NCBI GenBank assembly: GCA_021799155.1 | Contig: JAJZBA010000004.1 | Coordinates: 1-16,537 of the forward strand | Length of the DNA: 16,537 bases | Source of the DNA: a bacterium | Lineage (GTDB): Bacteria; Patescibacteriota; Minisyncoccia; UBA6257; UBA9933 | Direction: 5' to 3' | Part shown: in pieces, positions 1-5,579 of the stretch | Numbering within the stretch: position 1 is the first letter of the stretch | Layout: each line of letters opens with the position of its first letter | Translations under genes and position numbers: made by a program | Notes under the pieces: model-generated | Database searches by the model: none | Told to the model about the DNA's origin: nothing | What the model saw: only the letters and a program-made list of their open reading frames with translations

Positions 1-144
1 TGCCCTCTCAGAAGGAGAAACAATTTTGCTGATTATTTTTTCCAATTCTTTGTCGGTTTTCGCTTTTTTAAGCTCGTTAATGAAATCGCGCCAAAGAGAT
101 TTCCTAAATTTCTCGTCTAAATATTTTTTATTAACATTAACCAT
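1..144 (-). CDS. TrpR/YerC-like DNA-binding regulator, N-terminal fragment
   Basis: This is the first 48 codons of a leftward gene that runs off the left edge; the ATG is at 144-142. The translation begins MVNVNKKYLDEKFRKSLW and reaches ELEKIISKIVSPSERA. A short helical N-terminus followed by a 'leucine/isoleucine-x-x-hydrophobic, (S/T)P-x-ER' segment is the pattern of TrpR-superfamily proteins (TrpR, YerC/YecD) just before their helix-turn-helix, which would lie outside the window. The gene has its own strong promoter, and palindromes around that promoter could be binding sites for its own product (inference). No clear Shine-Dalgarno sequence is visible. The family call rests on a short fragment, so it could be another small HTH protein; the coding call itself is firmer. 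Confidence 0.62.
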   Translation of the reverse strand, partial: MVNVNKKYLDEKFRKSLWRDFINELKKAKTDKELEKIISKIVSPSERA

Positions 145-179
145 TTTTAAAAAACAATCCCATTATGATTATTGATTGT

Positions 180-209
180 ATTATAATTTTGACAGCGGCG
201 TTGTGTCAA
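180..209 (-). promoter_or_regulatory. Sigma70 promoter of the TrpR-like gene
   Basis: On the minus strand there is a perfect -35 TTGACA (complement of 204-209), an 18-nt spacer and a perfect -10 TATAAT (complement of 180-185). The expected start near 173 gives a leader of about 28 nt before the ATG at 144. Confidence 0.75.
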
Positions 210-222
210 TTAATTAACACAA
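201..222. promoter_or_regulatory. Imperfect 22-bp palindrome covering the -35 box
   Basis: The two arms TTGTGTCAATT and AATTAACACAA are inverted repeats with one mismatched pair. The palindrome covers the -35 box at 204-209, an ideal place for a repressor. A TTGACA/TGTCAA pair (189-194 and 204-209) adds a further inverted half-site. Operator function is inferred. Confidence 0.45.
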
Positions 223-226
223 AAAG

Positions 227-242
227 TGTCATTTAAATGACA
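227..242. promoter_or_regulatory. Perfect 16-bp palindrome: operator or weak terminator
   Basis: TGTCATTTAAATGACA is perfectly self-complementary and its centre lies 23 bp (about two helical turns) from the centre of the palindrome at 201-222, sharing the TGTCA half-site. Read on the minus strand it is followed by CTTTTT, so it could instead be a weak AT-rich terminator for comEC, which ends at 273. The two readings cannot be separated from sequence alone. Confidence 0.45.
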
Positions 243-272
243 TGCTATGTTAATCGATTGGCTAATTATTAA

Positions 273-1730
273 CTAATTACTAAAAAACTTTGAGAGACGA
301 TAAGTGTATAATACGAATGCGATTAAAATAATATAATAAACGACCGCTAACGGAGCGCTTATGGGGTTTATTTTAAAAATATTCAAATTGCCGAAAAGTT
401 TTATAATAAAAATTTCGTAAGTTAGAAATAAATTAACAAACCAGCCGAAAACCAAAGAAAGATGGTAGGATAAAAATCCCAAGGCGCCGAGAAAAAAACC
501 TAGAGTCATCGTGATAGGAACCAGAGCAAGAATCAAAACGTTTGTCAATAAAGATATTGGAGAAAAACTGCCGAAATAAATAATCAAAAGCGGCGCCACC
601 GCCAGCTGAGCCGAAAAAGTTGTTAAAAGATTTTCCCGCCAAGAAAGAAAGCCCTGTTCTTCGCTAATTTTGAAAAATTTTTGAACCGCCGGCATTAAAT
701 AAACGATGCCGAACAAAGCCAGAAAAGATAATTGAAAGCCAATGTCAAAACTTAAAATCTTGGGATTGCTTAAAACCATTAAAAACGCCGCAACGGCAAT
801 GGCATTTCTAAAACTGTAAAGCCGGCCGATTTGTTTTGCCAATAATAAAATTCCGCCCATTATCGCGGCGCGCACCACCGAGGCCTCGGCGCCGGTCATT
901 AAAACAAAGCCGATTATCGCCAGAAGCGTTAAATAAAAAGTCGGGCGCCGAGAAAATAAATAACCCAGAGAATTGGCAATCGCCATCGCCAAAATCATAA
1001 TATTGTATCCGGAAAGCGCCACCAAATGAGTGGTGCCGCTATTACTCATCGCTTCTTTAAACTCTTTTGAAAACTCCGCTCGCTCGCCTAAAGTGATGCC
1101 GGACAAAAAAGCGGCTTTTTCCGAAGGCAGTGTTTTTTGAAAAACCGAAACCGTTTTTTCTTTTAATTTAAAAAGTGTTGATTTGATTTTTGCCCTGCTT
1201 ACAGCTGGATAATTTTCGGCGACCAATTCGATTTTCGGAAAATTCGCTGTTCCAAAAACTCCGTTTTTTGCCAGATAATTGGCGTATGGTTCCGGCTCCG
1301 GCTTTTTAATAACGCCTTCAAATCTTATTAAATCGCCGTAAGCGTAAGTCGGATAAGACGCGGTTTTTATAAAAATCTTGCCGGAATACGGCTCTTTTAA
1401 ATCCGCAATTAATTTCTGGCTCGCTCCTTTTTCCGGATAAGAAGATATTAAGCCAAAAACTTCCGTTTTTTGGTTAAACGGAATTTTAATATTTTTCAGT
1501 TGAAAATTTTCATACTGAAAATAATAAAAAGAGCCGATAATAATAAAAAGCGATAAACCGGCAAACCAAAAGGACGGCGGCCGATTTTTTAAAAAACCGA
1601 TCAACAAAAATAAAATAGCCGTCAAAACGGCCACCGCAGTAATTATTAAAATATTTAAACCGAGACTCGCTATTAAAACGCCTAGCAGAAAAAAAATTAT
1701 TCCGTAAAAAGCGACGTCGTAAATACGCAT
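273..1730 (-). CDS. comEC: ComEC/Rec2-family DNA uptake channel, without beta-lactamase domain
   Basis: ComEC is the inner-membrane channel that brings single-stranded DNA into the cytoplasm during natural transformation. The 485-residue protein has two or three N-terminal membrane helices (about 5-70), a soluble OB-like DUF4131 region (about 85-170) and the polytopic Competence domain (about 200-480). The diagnostic segment is GITLGERAEF followed by SGTTHLVALSGYNI (231-244). Full-length ComEC is usually 700-800 residues and ends in a metallo-beta-lactamase-like nuclease domain; that domain is absent, and the frame ends cleanly at TAG (273-275) after the last membrane segment, so this looks like a natural short form. 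The ATG at 1730 directly follows the stop of the cobO-like gene upstream, which implies co-transcription. Confidence 0.88.
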   Translation of the reverse strand: MRIYDVAFYGIIFFLLGVLIASLGLNILIITAVAVLTAILFLLIGFLKNRPPSFWFAGLSLFIIIGSFYYFQYENFQLKNIKIPFNQKTEVFGLISSYPEKGASQKLIADLKEPYSGKIFIKTASYPTYAYGDLIRFEGVIKKPEPEPYANYLAKNGVFGTANFPKIELVAENYPAVSRAKIKSTLFKLKEKTVSVFQKTLPSEKAAFLSGITLGERAEFSKEFKEAMSNSGTTHLVALSGYNIMILAMAIANSLGYLFSRRPTFYLTLLAIIGFVLMTGAEASVVRAAIMGGILLLAKQIGRLYSFRNAIAVAAFLMVLSNPKILSFDIGFQLSFLALFGIVYLMPAVQKFFKISEEQGFLSWRENLLTTFSAQLAVAPLLIIYFGSFSPISLLTNVLILALVPITMTLGFFLGALGFLSYHLSLVFGWFVNLFLTYEIFIIKLFGNLNIFKINPISAPLAVVYYIILIAFVLYTYRLSKFFSN

Positions 1731-2258
1731 TTAAAATTCTATTCCTTTTTGGGCGAGTTTTCCTTTTTTAAAAGGATGCTTGATTTCTTTCATTTCCGTC
1801 ACCAAGTCGGCGATTTTGATAAAACTTTGAGGGCTGTTTCGGCCGGTCAAAATAACAGTTTTTTCTTCCGGCAGATTTTTTAAAATTTTCAAAACTTCGG
1901 CGGCTTTAATCAATTTTAAATCTATTGCCACATTTATTTCATCAAGAATAATCAAGTCCCACTTTTTTAATTTAATCGCGGTTCGCGTCAGTTTCAACGC
2001 GTTTTCCGCGGCTTTTTTATGTTCGGAAAACGGAAGTTTATCGCCGAAAATCTTAACGAAACCTCTACCAGCTTTAACAACTTTGAACCTTGAACTTTGA
2101 ACTTTGAACTTCTTAAAAAACTTATCCTCTCCGGTTTCCCAATTGCCTTTTATAAATTGAATCATCAAAACGCGCCTGCCTTGGCCGAGCGCTCGAATCG
2201 CTTGTCCGATGGCGGCGGTGGTTTTTCCTTTCCCGTTGCCGGTAAAGACGATGATCAC
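1731..2258 (-). CDS. cobO: Cob(I)yrinic acid a,c-diamide adenosyltransferase (CobO/BtuR family)
   Basis: CobO-type enzymes transfer the adenosyl group of ATP to cob(I)alamin or precursors, making the cofactor used by B12-dependent enzymes such as class II ribonucleotide reductase. The protein opens with MIIVFTGNGKGKTT, the family P-loop (residues 7-14), followed by MIQFIKGNW and the Walker-B-like DLIILDEIN at about 101-109; 175 residues is normal for the family. The start is GTG at 2258-2256: a stop lies three codons upstream in frame, so no earlier start is possible. It starts 9 nt after mnmA ends. Residues 50-60 (FKVQSSRFKV) come from a run of a 7-bp tandem repeat and look like an expansion inside the gene. 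With no other B12 gene in view, salvage rather than synthesis is the likely role. Confidence 0.82.
   Translation of the reverse strand: MIIVFTGNGKGKTTAAIGQAIRALGQGRRVLMIQFIKGNWETGEDKFFKKFKVQSSRFKVVKAGRGFVKIFGDKLPFSEHKKAAENALKLTRTAIKLKKWDLIILDEINVAIDLKLIKAAEVLKILKNLPEEKTVILTGRNSPQSFIKIADLVTEMKEIKHPFKKGKLAQKGIEF
2081..2108. repeat. 7-bp tandem repeat (CTTTGAA x4) inside the cobO-like gene
   Basis: Four head-to-tail copies of CTTTGAA (second copy CCTTGAA) lie inside the coding region and encode the KFKVQSSRFKV stretch. Three units equal seven codons, so gain or loss of three units keeps the frame. Confidence 0.7.
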
Positions 2259-2267
2259 AAACTTATT

Positions 2268-3464
2268 TTAAACAATAATTCCTCCCCCTAAAAGTTCGCC
2301 CCTTTTATTATAAAACACCGCCGACTGGCCGGGCGCGACAAATTTAACCGGCTCTTCGAAAATCAGCTTACAACCGACGACCAACGACAAACGACAGATT
2401 AATTTCGCTTTCGCCAATGCTTGACGATACCTAACGCGCGCGTAAACCCGCTGTTGTTTATTATTGATTATTGATTGCGGGTTAATAAAATTAACTTGTG
2501 TCAAATTAATTTCATTTTTGTAAAGCAATGGGTTTTCTTTTCCTTCGGTAACAATCAAAATATTTTTCTTAATATCTTTTTCTGCGATGTAATAAGGTTT
2601 TTTTCCGGCGATCCCTAAACCATGTCTTTGACCAACGGTATAAAACCAAACGCCGTCGTGTGTGCCGATCTTTTTATAAACAATCTTCTCTTCGCCATTG
2701 TTCAGGACAAGCAAAACATCGCCATTTTTAACCGGCAAATATTGTTTTAAAAAATCCTTTAAACTTACCATTCCCAAAAAACAAATTCCTTGCGATTCCT
2801 TTCTTTCAGCAGTCGACAAACCGGCTTTTCTGGCGATTTCCCGCACTTCGGATTTCAAATAGCCGCCGATCGGGAAAAGGCAATGCTTTAATTGCTCCTG
2901 CGTTAAAGTCCAGAGAAAATATGATTGGTCTTTACTTAAATCTTTTGCTTGATACAACCGATGCGAAACTACAAATTTATCCGAATCTACAAATATATCC
3001 TTCGCAGATTTAAATGCCTTTGCGATTTTGAATTGCGTTCGTAGATTCGAATGTATTCGAAGTTTTGAATCGCGTTTTCGGACATAGTGTCCGGTTGCCA
3101 CGTAATCCCCCCCTAATTCCAGCGCTTTTTTAAAAAACAAGCCGAACTTTATTTCTTTGTTGCACATCACATCAGGATTAGGAGTAATGCCTCTCTTATA
3201 TCCATCGACCATGTAATCAACGACTAATTTTTTATAATCTTCTTCAAGGTCTATGACGTAAAAAGGGATTTTTAAATACTCCGCCGCTCGTCGGGCGTCT
3301 TCGGCGTCTTTTTCCTGGCAGCCGTCGACATTATAACCTTTGATAAAAGCGCCAATAACATCGTATTTTTTCTGTTTTTTAAGCAAATACGCCGCGACGC
3401 TTGAATCAACGCCGCCGGACATCATGACAAAGACTTTTTTACGCTTTTTCGATTCTTTCAACAT
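2268..3464 (-). CDS. mnmA: tRNA-specific 2-thiouridylase MnmA with in-frame repeat insertion
   Basis: MnmA activates U34 of tRNA-Lys, -Glu and -Gln with ATP and installs sulfur to make s2U34. The PP-loop SGGVDSS is at residues 16-22, the first active-site Cys in NPDVMCNKEIKFG at 101, and the persulfide-carrying Cys in SQGICFLG at 228. ATGHYV, KDQSYFLW and the C-terminal PGQSAVFY and LGGGII are all present. The ATG at 3464 gives MLKESKKRKKVFVMMSGG and overlaps the end of efp by 26 nt. A TTG start 30 nt upstream is possible but less likely. At 398 residues it is longer than usual (about 360); the excess is mainly residues 134-170, absent from normal MnmA and encoded by a palindromic repeat. The tail also has repeat-like additions (PQSIINNKQQ, CRLSLVVG). 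Confidence 0.93.
   Translation of the reverse strand: MLKESKKRKKVFVMMSGGVDSSVAAYLLKKQKKYDVIGAFIKGYNVDGCQEKDAEDARRAAEYLKIPFYVIDLEEDYKKLVVDYMVDGYKRGITPNPDVMCNKEIKFGLFFKKALELGGDYVATGHYVRKRDSKLRIHSNLRTQFKIAKAFKSAKDIFVDSDKFVVSHRLYQAKDLSKDQSYFLWTLTQEQLKHCLFPIGGYLKSEVREIARKAGLSTAERKESQGICFLGMVSLKDFLKQYLPVKNGDVLLVLNNGEEKIVYKKIGTHDGVWFYTVGQRHGLGIAGKKPYYIAEKDIKKNILIVTEGKENPLLYKNEINLTQVNFINPQSIINNKQQRVYARVRYRQALAKAKLICRLSLVVGCKLIFEEPVKFVAPGQSAVFYNKRGELLGGGIIV
2445..2483. repeat. Small inverted repeat inside mnmA (AACCCGC/GCGGGTT)
   Basis: Seven-bp arms at 2445-2451 and 2477-2483 flank an AT-rich stretch with two ATTGATT units. It encodes NPQSIINNKQQRVY, a segment where MnmA proteins are normally shorter. 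Weak on its own, but it fits the pattern of repeats inside genes in this window. Confidence 0.4.
2955..3080. repeat. Palindromic element B, copy 1, in frame inside mnmA
   Basis: The left arm (2959-2993) and right arm (3038-3072) are inverted repeats matching at about 27 of 35 positions. A second, diverged copy of the right arm lies directly before it (3001-3037, about 27 of 37 identical). The 42 nt at 2955-2996 match 6207-6248 in the desulfurase gene at 39 of 42 positions, and the right arms match at about 36 of 41. The insert adds about 36 residues between ATGHYVRKRDS and LYQAKDLSKDQSYFLW without breaking the frame. Confidence 0.8.
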
Positions 3465-4008
3465 ATTCGCCGGTCTGGGTGTTGACGCGAACAATATCGC
3501 CTTCGTTAATAAATAAGGGGGCGGAAACTTTAGCGCCGGTTTCTAAAACAACGACTTTTGTTCCACCCTGAGCCGTATCGCCGCGAATTGCCGGCGGCGC
3601 TTCAACAACTTTATAATCAACCTTAATCGGCAATTCTATGTTTATAACTTTATCGCTAAAAATTAAAGCAGTGATTTCCAAATTCGGCTTTAAAAATTCC
3701 GCCGCCTTGCCAATTTCCTCGGTTTTAAGAGAAAATCGATTTTTGGGATTGCCGATTTCATCGAACCAAAAATCGCCGCGGCTTTCATAAATAAATCGCG
3801 ACTTCATTTTTGTCAGCTCGGCCTCTTCGATTTCGTCGCTCGGCTGAAAAGACCGCTCAAGTGTTTTGCCGGTTATCAAATTTTTTAATTTCGTTTTCAT
3901 CACCGGTTGGCGCTGCTGCATTCTCAAAAATTCCGATTCCAAAACCGTATAAGGCTGCTTGTCTATAACAATGCAAACGCCCGGTTTTAATTCCGTATAC
4001 GACAACAT
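3439..4008 (-). CDS. efp: Elongation factor P
   Basis: EF-P binds between the P and E sites and relieves ribosomes stalled at consecutive prolines. The 189-residue protein has the standard three-barrel layout: KOW-like domain (about 1-65), OB domain (about 66-130) and C-terminal OB domain with GDTAQGG and the signature VNTQTGEYVERI. The loop that reaches the peptidyl-transferase centre reads FLRMQQRQPV where E. coli has FVKPGKGQAF. The position of the modified Lys34 is Gln32 here, with Arg33 beside it, so the known beta-lysyl modification cannot occur. The ATG at 4008 is 1 nt after the EndoQ stop, so translation is probably coupled. Confidence 0.93.
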   Translation of the reverse strand: MLSYTELKPGVCIVIDKQPYTVLESEFLRMQQRQPVMKTKLKNLITGKTLERSFQPSDEIEEAELTKMKSRFIYESRGDFWFDEIGNPKNRFSLKTEEIGKAAEFLKPNLEITALIFSDKVINIELPIKVDYKVVEAPPAIRGDTAQGGTKVVVLETGAKVSAPLFINEGDIVRVNTQTGEYVERIEKA

Positions 4009-4009
4009 G

Positions 4010-5329
4010 TTAAAATAAAGTTTTTTGCGTTTCTAATTTTTCTCGCTCTTCGTTGTTGAAAATACTTATCTCGCCGTATTCGCCGTCGTAACCCGGCCGA
4101 ATTTTTACCTGCCCTTTTCTGACCCTTTTAATACCTTCTGCCACTCGCGGATCGGTTGCCGATTTTAATTCTTCTTCAGTTGTTTCCAGAAGAATTTTTA
4201 ATTCGCTGCCGAAAGTTTTAATTAAATTTTCGTATTCTTCTTTTACTTTTTTTGCACCGGCGCCGACGCCAAACGATTCAGCGATAATTTCGTCAAGCGG
4301 AATAAGATTATAATAAGGAATGCGGTTGTTGTAAATATTGTAAAAATTATTTTCCGGAATTTTTATCTCTGGCCGATCAGCCAATCTTTCTACGCGATTC
4401 ATTACGCCAATGGTTAATTTCTTTCCGCACTTTGGGCAAATACCGTTGTGTTTTTTTGTTTCTTCCGGCGAAAAGAAAACTCCGCATAAACGATGACCGT
4501 CGTAGTGATATTTTCCTTCTTCTGGAAAAAATTCTACGGTGGCGACAAATCTTTTGGAATCGCGAGACTTAATAGTGTTTATTATTCCATCATAAGATAA
4601 TTCCGTATCAAAAATATTTGCTTCACGACCAATTCTTTGTAAAGAATGAGAGTCTGAATTGGAAATTAAAACGATGTTGTCTAATTTTGAAAGCCGCCAG
4701 TTCATTTTAGGATCGCTGGAAAGACCGGTTTCAATCGCGAAAATGTTTTTTGCGTATTCTCCAAAACATTCTTCTATCGAATCAAAACCGGACATTGAAC
4801 CGAAAATCGAAAACCACGGCGTCCAAGCGTGGGCCGGCACAATTGCGGCTTTAGGATTAGTGTTGAAAATAATTTTCGCTAATTCTTTCGTGTCTAATCC
4901 TAAAATCGGCCGGCCGTCGGATTTTAAATTGCCGATCCATCCCAACTGAGCGTTAATTTTTTCAACGGTTTCAACATCGGGACTGAAAATTAAATCATGA
5001 ACCCGGTAAACCCTCCGGCCCTGCTCAAGGCTTTGCCTATCTCGCGAAAAAATACTGGAAATTTCCGCGCTCAAAAAAAATCGCGTCTCGGCAAAAGTTC
5101 CTTTAATGGTTTTTTTCTTATATTGCGGTTTTAATTTAAAAAGCCCGGACTCTGCCGGCTCCAATTTTTCCTTAATTTCCTTAAACCAACCAGGATGAGT
5201 GAAATCTCCCGTTCCCATCACCAAAATTCCTTTGTCATCGGCCCAGCGGTCAAGTTCTTCCAAAACCATATCTTTAGAAGTGGCGCGGGAGTATTTTGAA
5301 TGAATATGAAAATCGGCAATGAATTTCAT
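4010..5329 (-). CDS. Endonuclease Q-like PHP-domain DNA repair nuclease
   Basis: EndoQ enzymes nick DNA 5' of deaminated bases (uracil, hypoxanthine) and AP sites. The 439-residue protein begins MKFIADFHIHSKYSRATSKD, a PHP metal-binding HxH motif with the TSKDM segment typical of this family. Further metal ligands occur in GTGDFTHPGW, VPAHAWTPWFSIFG and SNSDSHSL. A zinc-finger region follows (CGVFF then CPKCGKKLT, about residues 277-300), and near the C-terminus the family motif RPGYDGEYGEI. The open frame extends further upstream, but only through tRNA sequence; MKF at 5329 is the expected start. That ATG shares its A with the last base of the encoded CCA of the upstream tRNA. It ends 1 nt before efp. 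Confidence 0.85.
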   Translation of the reverse strand: MKFIADFHIHSKYSRATSKDMVLEELDRWADDKGILVMGTGDFTHPGWFKEIKEKLEPAESGLFKLKPQYKKKTIKGTFAETRFFLSAEISSIFSRDRQSLEQGRRVYRVHDLIFSPDVETVEKINAQLGWIGNLKSDGRPILGLDTKELAKIIFNTNPKAAIVPAHAWTPWFSIFGSMSGFDSIEECFGEYAKNIFAIETGLSSDPKMNWRLSKLDNIVLISNSDSHSLQRIGREANIFDTELSYDGIINTIKSRDSKRFVATVEFFPEEGKYHYDGHRLCGVFFSPEETKKHNGICPKCGKKLTIGVMNRVERLADRPEIKIPENNFYNIYNNRIPYYNLIPLDEIIAESFGVGAGAKKVKEEYENLIKTFGSELKILLETTEEELKSATDPRVAEGIKRVRKGQVKIRPGYDGEYGEISIFNNEEREKLETQKTLF

Positions 5330-5494
5330 GGTGGGCGCTGAGGGAATTGAACCCCCGACCTCCCCGCCCTTTCTTTGTGGTGGGCACACTAGGATTCAAA
5401 CCTAGGACCTTCCGCGTGTAAAGCGGACGCTCTAATCGCTGAGCTATGTGCCCATATGAAAGGGCAGGGCGCTCTCCCACTGAGCTAAGCGCCC
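5329..5494 (-). tRNA. Split tRNA with another tRNA gene inside its anticodon arm
   Basis: The two ends form one tRNA body. The 5' part (5494-5465) gives GGGCGCT, TA, D-arm GCTC/GAGC with loop AGTGGGA, then CCCTG. The 3' part (5366-5329) gives CGGGG, variable AGGTC, T-arm GGGGG-TTCAATT-CCCTC, AGCGCCC, A and CCA. The 7-bp acceptor stem pairs perfectly and CCCTG/CGGGG forms an anticodon stem. Instead of a 7-nt loop there are 98 nt: CCCTTTC, ATAT, the whole tRNA-Val, CAAA, GAAAGGG. CCCTTTC and GAAAGGG pair and lengthen the anticodon stem to 12 bp. No U33 or anticodon can be assigned, so the amino acid is unknown; A73 argues against Gly. It may be a pseudogene, an intron-bearing gene or a recombination scar. 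Confidence 0.6.
5378..5453 (-). tRNA. tRNA-Val(UAC), complete, nested
   Basis: All 76 nt fit the cloverleaf: acceptor GGGCACA/TGTGCCC, D-arm GCTC/GAGC, anticodon stem TCCGC/GCGGA with loop TTTACAC (anticodon TAC, valine), variable AGGTC, T-arm CTAGG-TTTGAAT-CCTAG, discriminator A and an encoded CCA. Every stem is fully paired, so this tRNA should be functional. It lies wholly inside the split tRNA at 5329-5494, with 4-nt linkers (ATAT and CAAA) on either side before the flanking 7-bp stem. Confidence 0.95.
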
Positions 5495-5502
5495 GAAAAC
5501 GG

Positions 5503-5577
5503 CAGCCCCAACGGGATTTGAACCCGTGTTTTCAGGATGAAAACCTGATGTCCTAGACCGGGCTAGACGATGGGGCC
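5503..5577 (-). tRNA. tRNA-Glu(UUC)
   Basis: The 75 nt give acceptor GGCCCCA/TGGGGCT (first pair G-U), D-arm GTCT/GGAC, anticodon stem TCAGG/CCTGA with loop TTTTCAT (anticodon TTC), a 4-nt variable loop and T-arm ACGGG-TTCAAAT-CCCGT. The next bases are CCG, so CCA must be added after transcription. It starts 2 nt after the desulfurase stop codon and must be cut from that transcript. Its U34 is a classic MnmA substrate, and mnmA lies downstream. Confidence 0.93.
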
Positions 5578-5579
5578 GT

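Noticed and set aside
189..194. Plus-strand TTGACA as a rightward promoter
   Set aside because: No -10 at the right distance and no rightward gene follows; it is better explained as a half-site of the inverted repeats.
3465..3494. TTG start giving MnmA ten more residues
   Set aside because: It lies deeper inside efp, and the ATG at 3464 already gives a normal N-terminus.
5330..5389. Upstream extension of the EndoQ protein through the tRNA region
   Set aside because: The extra residues are translated tRNA; the family begins at MKF.
5367..5464. Group I or archaeal-type intron in the split tRNA
   Set aside because: Only 98 nt separate the halves and 76 of them are a complete tRNA; there is no room for a group I core, and no bulge-helix-bulge motif was recognised.
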